From contig DLUO01000032.1 of the NCBI GenBank assembly GCA_003444595.1, positions 1 to 13,036 on the forward strand: a DNA stretch of 13,036 nucleotides, in the 5' to 3' direction. This stretch comes from Bacillota bacterium. GTDB taxonomy: Bacteria; Bacillota; Dethiobacteria; DTU022; UBA8154. This document shows positions 1-6,256 of the stretch, piece by piece. The notes under the pieces were generated by a model. It ran no database searches. It saw only the letters and a list, made by a program, of their open reading frames with translations, and was not told the origin of the DNA. The position numbers were made by a program, and so were the translations under genes. How positions within the stretch are numbered: position 1 is the stretch's first letter; every line of letters starts with the position of its first letter.

Positions 1-295
1 AACAGGTTTTTGCCGATAACTCTTGTAAACCGGCATGATCCTAAGTATAATTAATTTACAAACATTTGCTCTAGTAAAAACATTTATTTTTCTAAAATTG
101 ATACCACTGCAAAAAGTCTAATTTGAACAACTTATAATAAAGTGCCATCACGAACGTATAGTTTTAGACTAATATTTCCCACTAACACGATACTTTTTAC
201 CATAATTACGATCTCAACGCACCATTTTATTTTACAAAAAATAAAAAATTTCATTTATGTAGTGGAATCAAAATTATTTTTTTGGAGGATAAAAA
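1..295. other. AT-rich leader upstream of the chemotaxis receptor gene
   Basis: No gene is visible here. The stretch is very AT-rich. It holds GCCGATAA at 12-19, which matches the -10 element of flagellar sigma factors (sigma-28/sigma-D). Its -35 partner would lie outside the window. A TATAAT hexamer sits at 133-138 but has no acceptable -35 at 16-18 bases. AGTCTAA at 115-121 can pair with TTAGACT at 164-170. A strong ribosome binding site, GGAGGA at 284-289, is six bases before the ATG at 296. I see no riboswitch motif that I recognise; in particular the conserved c-di-GMP-I sequence blocks are absent. Confidence 0.5.
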
Positions 296-1162
296 ATGCA
301 AGAATCAACCGGTAATAATAACCTGCAAAACGCTGGGATCGACGGGGACACTCTGTTGAAAACTCTGGTAAAAGTGGGTCCACTAATTCAAAAACTTATT
401 CCGATCGACTGTACTTTTGGCGTAGCGGATACGGAAAAATTTCTAATTCACCTTTCAGGAGAAGAATTGGACCTGGGGGAACTGGACGGTAAACCCCTAG
501 CTAAACGGGGGACACTCTATCAAGCGCTTCAAAGCGGAGAATTTGTCAGTGCAGTAATTCCCAAAGAAGCATACGGCGTCCCCTTCAAAGCAACAGCTAT
601 ACCCGTAAAAGACGACGACGGAGCTATCATCGGCGCTATTACCATAGGACTTAATCTTAAAAACCAGGAGAAGCTGACAACAATGGCTCAAAATTTTGCC
701 TCTACCTGCGAGCAGGTTGCGGCTTCAACAGAAGAGTTGGCGGCATCGGCGGAAGAACTGGCAAGTGAGATGGATGTCCTTAACCTACTCTACAAAGAGA
801 TGAATGAGCAGGTGGCCAAAACAGAAAATATACTAGAATTTATCAGAAAAGTTGCCGTTAATTCCAACCTATTGGGTCTTAATGCTGCTATTGAGGCGGC
901 GCGGGTGGGGCATGAGGGCCGCGGCTTTGCCGTGGTAGCTGAAGAAATACGAAAAATGGCCGAGAACAGTGCCAAATCCGTTGAAGAGATCAAAGAAACA
1001 ATCGAAACGATTAAACAAAAAGTAGCAACTATCAATGCCAAAACAGACAAGGTCCTGGATATAGCAAACCACCAGGCTGCATCCACACAGGAAATTTCAT
1101 CCGCCATCCAGGAACTTACCGGGCATGCCGGGGATCTGGAAGATATTGCCCGGTTAATTTAA
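296..1162 (+). CDS. Soluble methyl-accepting chemotaxis protein (YfmS-like)
   Basis: A 288-residue cytoplasmic chemoreceptor that should feed the CheA/CheW pathway. Residues about 20-122 form a small sensor domain; the stretch around YGVPFKATAIPVKDDDG (93-109) is characteristic of short soluble Bacillota receptors such as B. subtilis YfmS. Residues about 128-285 are the coiled-coil signalling domain. The hairpin tip at 183-225 is clear (NLLGLNAAIEAAR, GRGFAVVAEEIRKMAE). No transmembrane segment, HAMP domain or signal peptide is present, so the ligand must be intracellular. The usual Glu after AARxG is His206 here. The C-terminal methylation helix is short and there is no CheR-docking pentapeptide. 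The ATG is set by GGAGGA six bases upstream. The gene stands alone and converges on the thiolase gene. Class is near certain; the ligand is unknown. Confidence 0.93.
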   Translation: MQESTGNNNLQNAGIDGDTLLKTLVKVGPLIQKLIPIDCTFGVADTEKFLIHLSGEELDLGELDGKPLAKRGTLYQALQSGEFVSAVIPKEAYGVPFKATAIPVKDDDGAIIGAITIGLNLKNQEKLTTMAQNFASTCEQVAASTEELAASAEELASEMDVLNLLYKEMNEQVAKTENILEFIRKVAVNSNLLGLNAAIEAARVGHEGRGFAVVAEEIRKMAENSAKSVEEIKETIETIKQKVATINAKTDKVLDIANHQAASTQEISSAIQELTGHAGDLEDIARLI

Positions 1163-1227
1163 TTCATTGGTAATGCTATTTACTGTCTGCGCCGGAGAAT
1201 AGTCCTCATCATCAAAAGGATAAAAGT

Positions 1228-1267
1228 AAAAGGATGCTTTGCCCTTCCTGAGACAAAGCATCCTTTT
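1228..1267. terminator. Bidirectional terminator between convergent genes
   Basis: AAAAGGATGCTTTG (1228-1241) pairs perfectly with CAAAGCATCCTTTT (1254-1267), leaving a 12-base loop. The A-rich left and T-rich right ends give a U-tract whichever strand is transcribed. It lies 65 bases after the chemoreceptor stop and 57 bases after the thiolase stop on the other strand, so it can end both transcripts. The rest of 1163-1324 shows nothing else. Confidence 0.85.
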
Positions 1268-1324
1268 AAAAAAGCGAATTACAGAGAAAACCGGCAAGTT
1301 GCCCGGCAAAAGGCAGTCCAGCAA

Positions 1325-2521
1325 TTAACCGGTTACTTTGACAATAAGCCCGGCTCCTGTATCTCCAGCCGCACATCCGGTAAACAGTCCATAACCGCCG
1401 CCCCGTATTACCAACTCCTCGATCATCTCGATAATGCAACGTCCAGCAGTGGGAGCTTGCGGATGGCCAAAAATCATAGAGCTGCCGTAGTTGTTGAAGT
1501 CTTCGGGTTTTAAGCCCATTTTTTTGCACATGTTTAAATCATTGGCCGCAAAGGGATTATGCGTTTTGATAACTTTAATATCTTTGAGGGTAAGACCCGC
1601 ATTTTCCAGGGTTTTCTCCGCTGCCGGCACAGGTGCCGCGGCCATAAAACCTTTGTCCACTCTGGTGAAGCCGTAAGAGATAATCTGAATTTCTATGTTC
1701 TTATCTGCACTCAGTTCCCGTGCCTTTTCCCGGGTAGTAACGATGAAGGCGCAGTTACCGTCAGCCGGATGGGTCTGGGCAAAGGAACTGTGAACTCCAC
1801 CGGGGATAAAGGGTTTTTTAGCAGCGAGCTCTTCCTTTTTTCTTGGCGTAATACCCTCGTCGGTTTCCAGGAGGGCTGTTTTATTACGCCCGACCTTGTA
1901 CTCAATGGGGAACATATAGCGCTTCTGGAATTCCCGGTCATTGGCAAGGGACTGCAGGTACTGCTCGTAGCGCAGACGGGCGAGTTCGTCGCATTCCTCT
2001 TTGGTAATCCCTCCGATTGCGGCGGCGGTATTTTCCGCCGTCTGGACCATAGGAAGCCCTACCCAGGGGTCGGCATTGAAATTATCCATCATCCAGTTTT
2101 CGGAGATTACCTCGCCGCCCGGTCCAGCGGGATTAGGCCAGATTGTATGCGGCCCGTTGGAACAGCGGTCGGTCAACAGGCAGAAAGCCAGACCAAAGTT
2201 TCCTGTTTCCACGCCCATCGCCGCGAGATTCAGGCATGTGGTAGAAGTAGAACACGCCTGGGAGATATGGACCCCCGGCACCTTTTCCGCCCCCAGCATG
2301 GCAGCTGCCCAGGGGGATGCATAAAATGAGTGGAGTTGTCCTACCGTTTTCCCAAAAATGACGTACTCAATCATTGCCGGGTCAAAATTCTTGTGGGCAA
2401 GCCAACGCTTGGCCGTAGCGGCTCCCAGTTCAATGGCATTCTCGTTCTGCAGACTTCCTTGCCAGCGTGCAAACGGCGAACTGTAATAACCGCGGTATGG
2501 AATAAATGCTTTGGTGTACAT
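1325..2521 (-). CDS. Thiolase family protein (acetyl-CoA acetyltransferase-like)
   Basis: A 398-residue cytoplasmic thiolase, of the family's usual length. Thiolases cleave 3-ketoacyl-CoA or condense two acyl-CoAs. The nucleophile is Cys90 in SQACSTSTTC. The second active-site His is His353 in FGHPQAP, and the acid/base Cys is Cys383 in TGCAAGDTG. The classical NEAF motif of acetoacetyl-CoA thiolases is replaced by HNPFA (321-325). His at that Asn position is known from SCP2-type thiolases, so the substrate may not be acetoacetyl-CoA. ATG at 2521 has a strong AAGGAGG (2537-2531) nine bases away. The gene appears monocistronic: it has its own leader and a shared terminator. No beta-oxidation partner genes are next to it, so the pathway cannot be named. 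Family is certain; substrate is not. Confidence 0.92.
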   Translation of the reverse strand: MYTKAFIPYRGYYSSPFARWQGSLQNENAIELGAATAKRWLAHKNFDPAMIEYVIFGKTVGQLHSFYASPWAAAMLGAEKVPGVHISQACSTSTTCLNLAAMGVETGNFGLAFCLLTDRCSNGPHTIWPNPAGPGGEVISENWMMDNFNADPWVGLPMVQTAENTAAAIGGITKEECDELARLRYEQYLQSLANDREFQKRYMFPIEYKVGRNKTALLETDEGITPRKKEELAAKKPFIPGGVHSSFAQTHPADGNCAFIVTTREKARELSADKNIEIQIISYGFTRVDKGFMAAAPVPAAEKTLENAGLTLKDIKVIKTHNPFAANDLNMCKKMGLKPEDFNNYGSSMIFGHPQAPTAGRCIIEMIEELVIRGGGYGLFTGCAAGDTGAGLIVKVTG

Positions 2522-2580
2522 AAACTGAAACCTCCTTAAAAAATTGGCATTAAATTAAATGTTTTAATACCCTGTACATA

Positions 2581-2607
2581 ATCATAATGCTGTAGTAATA
2601 ATGTAAA
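2581..2607 (-). promoter_or_regulatory. Weak promoter candidate for the thiolase gene
   Basis: Read on the minus strand, TTTACA (2607-2602) is followed 15 bases later by TATGAT (2586-2581). Each hexamer matches the sigma-A consensus at five of six positions, but the spacer is short. It lies about 60 bases before the thiolase start. A WalR-box-like direct repeat (2591-2607, plus strand) overlaps it. The sequence is AT-rich, so chance matches are likely. Confidence 0.25.
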
Positions 2608-2729
2608 TGCCATCCCTCCAGTACATGCCTGATGAACATAATGCGGACAAGTTTACCGTCATTCTCTAAACTTACTATTAATAATTTGCCATCAAGGACT
2701 GTTTTCCTTGTTAAATTAAGAATATCACA

Positions 2730-2763
2730 AAAAAAATTGTGCCGACGCGGGGACGGTTCTGGC
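2730..2763 (-). terminator. Possible terminator of the rlmH end of the operon
   Basis: On the minus strand a GC-rich imperfect hairpin (CCGtC...GtCGG, about 2756-2742) is followed by CACAA and a run of eight T (2736-2729). It lies roughly 50 bases after the rlmH stop, where the long operon should end. The stem is short and mismatched, so the call is tentative. The same GC-rich block reads GACGCGGGGACGGTTCT on the plus strand, a pattern I associate with REP-like repeats near IS200-type transposases. Confidence 0.35.
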
Positions 2764-2803
2764 CAGATCACCTGGATCCGCCCATGACCCTCCTGCCCAT
2801 ACG

Positions 2804-3289
2804 TCACTTATGATACGGTTCATCCCTGATGATCTTAAAACAGCGGTAAAGCTGTTCCAGTAAAATCAACCTGGCCAGCCGGTGCGGAAAAGTTAGCGCA
2901 GAAAGGGAAAGACAAAGATCTCCCTTTTGTTTTATACTTTCTGCCAGACCTGACGGCCCGCCGATAACAAAATCAACCTCGCTTTTTCCCTCTACAAGCA
3001 GCCGCTCCAGGTAGCCGGCAAACTCTTCGGAACTTAGCTTTTGCCCTTCAGCGGCTAAAACGATTATATGGGAATCATCCCTTAAATTTTTCATTACTGC
3101 GGACGCTTCTTCTTCCAGATTTTTCTGCAGACCCCAATTCTTCTTTTCACTCAATCCGGCTTCCGGCAGTTCGATCACTTTTACTTTAGTATAAGGTTGC
3201 AACCTTATTAAATAATGCTCGACGCCTCTTTTTAAAAAATCTTCCTTTAATTTTCCTACAGCAATAACGCGAATATTGATTGCCCACAC
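2804..3289 (-). CDS. rlmH: 23S rRNA (pseudouridine-1915-N3)-methyltransferase RlmH
   Basis: RlmH uses S-adenosylmethionine to methylate N3 of pseudouridine 1915 in helix 69 of 23S rRNA, on assembled 70S ribosomes. The whole protein is one SPOUT domain of about 160 residues. The trefoil-knot signature is intact: FVIGGPSGL (107-115), LSLSALTFPH (127-136) and the invariant C-terminal RDEPYHK (155-161). The start is uncertain. The first in-frame candidate is GTG at 3289-3287, but it overlaps the end of the Shine-Dalgarno-like AGGCGGGG (3296-3289). The family normally begins M-N-I-R-V, and the matching codon here is ATC (3280-3278), about ten bases after AGGCGG. It is the last gene of the wal run and its position near walRK is conserved in Bacillota. 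Confidence 0.95.
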   Translation of the reverse strand: MWAINIRVIAVGKLKEDFLKRGVEHYLIRLQPYTKVKVIELPEAGLSEKKNWGLQKNLEEEASAVMKNLRDDSHIIVLAAEGQKLSSEEFAGYLERLLVEGKSEVDFVIGGPSGLAESIKQKGDLCLSLSALTFPHRLARLILLEQLYRCFKIIRDEPYHK

Positions 3290-3338
3290 CCCGCCTGATA
3301 AAATTTAAAGGTAACACTTTTTCTTTTGGCTTTAGAAC

Positions 3339-3370
3339 GTTGCCGACAAAGCCGGAATAATGTCGGTAAC
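3339..3370. repeat. Hairpin in the gap between the phosphatase-family gene and rlmH
   Basis: GTTGCCGACA (3339-3348) pairs with TGTCGGTAAC (3361-3370) over ten base pairs including one G-T wobble, with a 12-base loop. No T-run follows on either strand, so it is not a typical terminator. It could be an mRNA processing or stability element at the largest gap in the operon (3290-3411). Confidence 0.5.
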
Positions 3371-3411
3371 ATAAATCGCCGGCAAATACCCAAAACCGTC
3401 ACGATGAGCTA

Positions 3412-4356
3412 TCAGCATTGCCGGCCCCGTCCGTGCTCCCTTGTCGTAGAGAGTGCCCCCAGTATCGCCGGTAAAACACCGGTAATATCCTGCCTGCCGG
3501 CAAGCAGCGAAACAAGCTTATGGCGTTGCTTGCCCATCACGAGTGCGGGAACCGGGTTGAAGGTATGTATTTTGCTACTCATATCCTCCAGGTTGCCGTG
3601 GTCGCTGCTTACCAGGAGGATATCCCTTTGCAGATCCATATTTTCCGCCACCGACTCCAGGAAAGAATCCAGAATTGCTACAACCTCTGCTGCCGTATTG
3701 TAATCACCGCTATGGCCCGCCAGATCAGTGATGAAATGCTCAAAAAAAGTAAGATCAAAACCACGGGAAATGTTTACCAGTGTTTTCCCCGCTTCATGAG
3801 GGGATACCTGGGGAACCTTAAACCCTTTTTCCCGTAAAAATTTATTCGTAATATCCATATAGACGGCCTGGCCGTTCCTGAGATCATCGAGATTCCGGAA
3901 GTCCAGGCCGCCGTAATACGTCATTAATGTGCTGCAGGAAAACCTTCGGTTAAGCCCTTCCTTTAATGCCTGGAAAAAATCGGGCCTGTAGGCATTGGCA
4001 AATGTACCTGTGAAAGAACTTGACTTTAGCTGTAGGAACATGCCTTTCTCAGCCAGGATTTTCCTTAAAAGCCGGTTTGGGAACCCTCGGAGATGCCGTC
4101 CCAGGACCGCAGCGGCATTTACACCGGTAAAAAGACTGGTTTGTCCGGTAGCACTTTGTGGGCGACCTTTTACTCCCAGCACAGCATCCAGCGCCAGCAG
4201 AGTAGCCTCTGCATATTCTTTTCCTGAGGCTTCTCTGGTTAAAGATTTTCCTTCGAAAAGAGAGGTGAGAAATGGTGTTTTTACATTAAAGAAAGGATTG
4301 CTCTGTTCCTCTAAACCAAGCCCCACACCATCCAGGAAAATAAATATGAGCGACAT
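3412..4356 (-). CDS. iPGM/phosphopentomutase-like metalloenzyme (alkaline phosphatase superfamily)
   Basis: A cytoplasmic enzyme of about 314 residues from the superfamily of cofactor-independent phosphoglycerate mutase and phosphopentomutase. It carries the two-metal site: FLDGVGLG at the N-terminus, the TDLAGHSGD block, SSDHGN, and HTFNPVPALV near the C-terminus. The PQSATGQTSLFTG segment sits where the nucleophilic Ser or Thr is found. It is far shorter than true iPGM (about 510) because the inserted phosphotransferase domain is missing, so simple hydrolysis or mutase action on an unknown substrate is possible. I chose ATG 4356 because the family begins M-x-L-I-x-x-x-x-D-G. A GTG at 4377, with AGGCGGGG five bases upstream, would add seven residues. 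It lies just after htrA. A plausible second reading frame runs past its stop (3517-3332). Family is clear; reaction unknown. Confidence 0.82.
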   Translation of the reverse strand: MSLIFIFLDGVGLGLEEQSNPFFNVKTPFLTSLFEGKSLTREASGKEYAEATLLALDAVLGVKGRPQSATGQTSLFTGVNAAAVLGRHLRGFPNRLLRKILAEKGMFLQLKSSSFTGTFANAYRPDFFQALKEGLNRRFSCSTLMTYYGGLDFRNLDDLRNGQAVYMDITNKFLREKGFKVPQVSPHEAGKTLVNISRGFDLTFFEHFITDLAGHSGDYNTAAEVVAILDSFLESVAENMDLQRDILLVSSDHGNLEDMSSKIHTFNPVPALVMGKQRHKLVSLLAGRQDITGVLPAILGALSTTREHGRGRQC

Positions 4357-4388
4357 TTGTCCAACACCGCCAGGCACACCCGCCCCGC

Positions 4389-5564
4389 CTATGGTAATGC
4401 CTCCAAGGTAACATCCAACGTTAGCTCCTGTTTATCCCTGATTAAAGTCACCTTTATTGTTTGGCCAACTTTATATTGGTATAACGTGTCCTGCAACTCC
4501 GAGCTGTCTGCTACCTTCTTCCCTTCAAGGGCGATGATTACATCCATGGGTTTTATTCCGGCCTTGGAGGCCGGGCCTCCCGCCTCAATATCCGCCACCA
4601 GCACGCCGTAATCCACAGTAAGGCCTAAGCGCTGGGCTTCCAGGGGCGTCAAATTTCTGATATAAATGCCCATCCAGGGCCTAATAACCTTCCCCTCGCT
4701 GATCAGCTCGGAGATTATTTCCCTGACCATGTTGCTGGGAATGGCAAATCCCATTCCTTCAACCCCGGCGACCTTTATTTTGGCGGTATTGATACCGACT
4801 ACTTTTCCCTTGATATTTACCAGTGCTCCCCCGCTGTTGCCGTCATTAATGGCTGCATCCGTCTGAATAAACGTAAATTTTTGGCCCTGTATGGTAATTG
4901 AACGTTCCCGGGCACTGATTACCCCTACGGTAACCGACTGCTGAAAAACCAGGCCCAGAGGGTTGCCGATAGCAATAGCCGGCTCACCCACCCTTACTTT
5001 GCTGGAATCTGCAAGTTCTGCTGCAGGTAGATTGCTCCTATCGACTTTGATTACAGCAAGATCGGTCGGGGGGTCCGCACCGATAACCGTCGCCGGCAAC
5101 TCTTCTCCGGAACCAAGCGTTACCACAAGCTCCCTGGCGTTCTCAATCACATGATAGTTTGTGACTATATACCCATCACTGCTAATAATGACTCCTGAAC
5201 CCGTAGCCCTTTCCTGCAGGCTGCTTCTACCCCAGATATCAAAGACAACCCCGTAATTGCTTATGCCTACTACGGAAGGTGTCGCCTTTTCGACAGCATT
5301 AACGATGGCCATATAATACTGCTCGGCTTCAGGCGTGACTTCCGAATTATCGTCACCTTTCCTGGAATCCTCTCTTTCTTCCCACGGAAATGGGGTTTGA
5401 GGACTATCGGGATTTTCATTGCCGGGTTGCGGGGACCCCGAAGCATAATAGGTAAATAGGGTAAGAAATAATAGTCCCGCCACAATGCCTCCCAGCAGCA
5501 CACCTCTCCAAAAATGGGAAGGTTTTTTGGGTTTTTCCGAAAATTCCTCATAAAAATTCTGCAT
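4389..5564 (-). CDS. htrA: HtrA/DegP-type membrane-anchored serine protease (S1C)
   Basis: A 391-residue envelope protease that degrades or chaperones misfolded exported proteins. Residues 1-18 are cytoplasmic, 19-40 form one membrane anchor, and about 41-75 are an acidic, proline-rich linker. The trypsin-like domain (about 80-285) has the complete triad: His138 in TNYHVIENA, Asp168 in PTDLAVIKV, Ser244 in NDGNSGGALV. One PDZ domain follows (about 295-390; GVLVADIEAGGPASKAGI is its core). Domain order and length match Bacillus HtrA. ATG 5564 has AGAGGTG about seven bases upstream. It sits 17 bases after the histidine phosphatase stop and 32 bases before the ATG of the next gene. An htrA gene in a walRK cluster is conserved in Bacillota and fits envelope stress control. 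Confidence 0.95.
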   Translation of the reverse strand: MQNFYEEFSEKPKKPSHFWRGVLLGGIVAGLLFLTLFTYYASGSPQPGNENPDSPQTPFPWEEREDSRKGDDNSEVTPEAEQYYMAIVNAVEKATPSVVGISNYGVVFDIWGRSSLQERATGSGVIISSDGYIVTNYHVIENARELVVTLGSGEELPATVIGADPPTDLAVIKVDRSNLPAAELADSSKVRVGEPAIAIGNPLGLVFQQSVTVGVISARERSITIQGQKFTFIQTDAAINDGNSGGALVNIKGKVVGINTAKIKVAGVEGMGFAIPSNMVREIISELISEGKVIRPWMGIYIRNLTPLEAQRLGLTVDYGVLVADIEAGGPASKAGIKPMDVIIALEGKKVADSSELQDTLYQYKVGQTIKVTLIRDKQELTLDVTLEALP

Positions 5565-5581
5565 CAGAACACACCTCTCGT

Positions 5582-6208
5582 TTAATTATGTATAAGATGG
5601 CAGGTATCGTTAAAAAGTCGTAAACGTCTTTTTGTCTTAAAATCGCCTTCCAGTATCGACAGAGAAGCCGGGTTCAATGAAAACGGCCAGCTTTTTCGTT
5701 GATCGTAATCTAAAAAATACAGGATAAAAGCCTGCAAAAGACGACCGTGACTTACAATCAGCACAGGGTGCCGCAACCTGCTATTTCGTTCCAAGCCGGC
5801 CAAAAAAGAATAAAACCTTTTAACACGCTTGAAGAGGTTATTTAAGCCTTCTGCCCCCGGGATCGGGGCGTGATAAAAATCCTGCTGGAGCCGATCTAAA
5901 AGTTGCGGATACAGCTCCGCAATCTCTTTTCTGGCCAGTCCCTGTATAACACCCCAGTTATATTCCTGCAGCAGAGATGAAAAAAGAGGAGATGGCCCTT
6001 TCCTGTAAGAAGCGATAATATGTGTCGTTTGCCTGGCTCGCAAAAGGTCGCTGCTGAAAAAAAGGGAAAAAGGTTGTTTTTCAAGACGATGAGCAAGAAG
6101 GGTCGCCTCCTTAACTCCTGCTTCACTTAAAGGGTAATCCAGCGTTCCTTGCAATTTTCCTTCCATATTGGCGACGGTAGTACCGTGTCGCACAAGCCAG
6201 AGTTCCAT
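5582..6208 (-). CDS. Histidine phosphatase family protein (phosphoglycerate mutase-like)
   Basis: A 208-residue cytoplasmic enzyme of branch 1 of the histidine phosphatase superfamily, which forms a phosphohistidine intermediate. The active-site set is present: Arg7-His8-Gly9-Thr10 in LVRHGTT, Arg57 in SSDLLRARQT, Glu82 in LQEYNWGVIQG, and His154 in VSHGRLLQ. Family members include cobalamin-pathway CobC, broad-specificity phosphatases and dPGM; length and motifs fit the phosphatases better than dPGM (about 250). No cobalamin genes are nearby, so CobC is not supported. ATG 6208 follows a GGTGG only about four bases away, a weak site. It lies between murA (48 bases upstream) and htrA. The substrate is unknown; a cell-envelope link is only a guess from position. 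Confidence 0.88.
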   Translation of the reverse strand: MELWLVRHGTTVANMEGKLQGTLDYPLSEAGVKEATLLAHRLEKQPFSLFFSSDLLRARQTTHIIASYRKGPSPLFSSLLQEYNWGVIQGLARKEIAELYPQLLDRLQQDFYHAPIPGAEGLNNLFKRVKRFYSFLAGLERNSRLRHPVLIVSHGRLLQAFILYFLDYDQRKSWPFSLNPASLSILEGDFKTKRRLRLFNDTCHLIHN

Positions 6209-6256
6209 ATTACCACCATTATATTCTATTTACATTCTTAGCCAAAATAGATCAAA

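Larger units (their letters stand above)
2522..2803. other. Intergenic region between rlmH and the thiolase gene
   Basis: AT-rich leader of the thiolase gene plus the tail of the rlmH transcript. I see no convincing gene. An 85-codon minus-strand frame (2807-2550) starts at a GTG overlapping the rlmH stop but has no recognisable motif. The GC-rich patch at 2738-2780 stands out from its surroundings; see the separate entry. Confidence 0.5.

Noticed and set aside
1559..2329. 256-codon plus-strand frame opposite the thiolase gene
   Set aside because: It is a shadow of the thiolase reading frame with no domain features; the minus-strand protein carries a full thiolase active site.
2590..2610. 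Possible sigma-54 promoter (TGGCAT) before the thiolase gene
   Set aside because: The GC of the -12 element is missing at the required ten-base distance from the GG.
2550..2807. 85-codon minus-strand frame starting at a GTG that overlaps the rlmH stop
   Set aside because: Coupled-start geometry is attractive, but the translation has no recognisable motif, its composition is that of AT-rich spacer, and it runs through the REP-like patch and terminator candidate.
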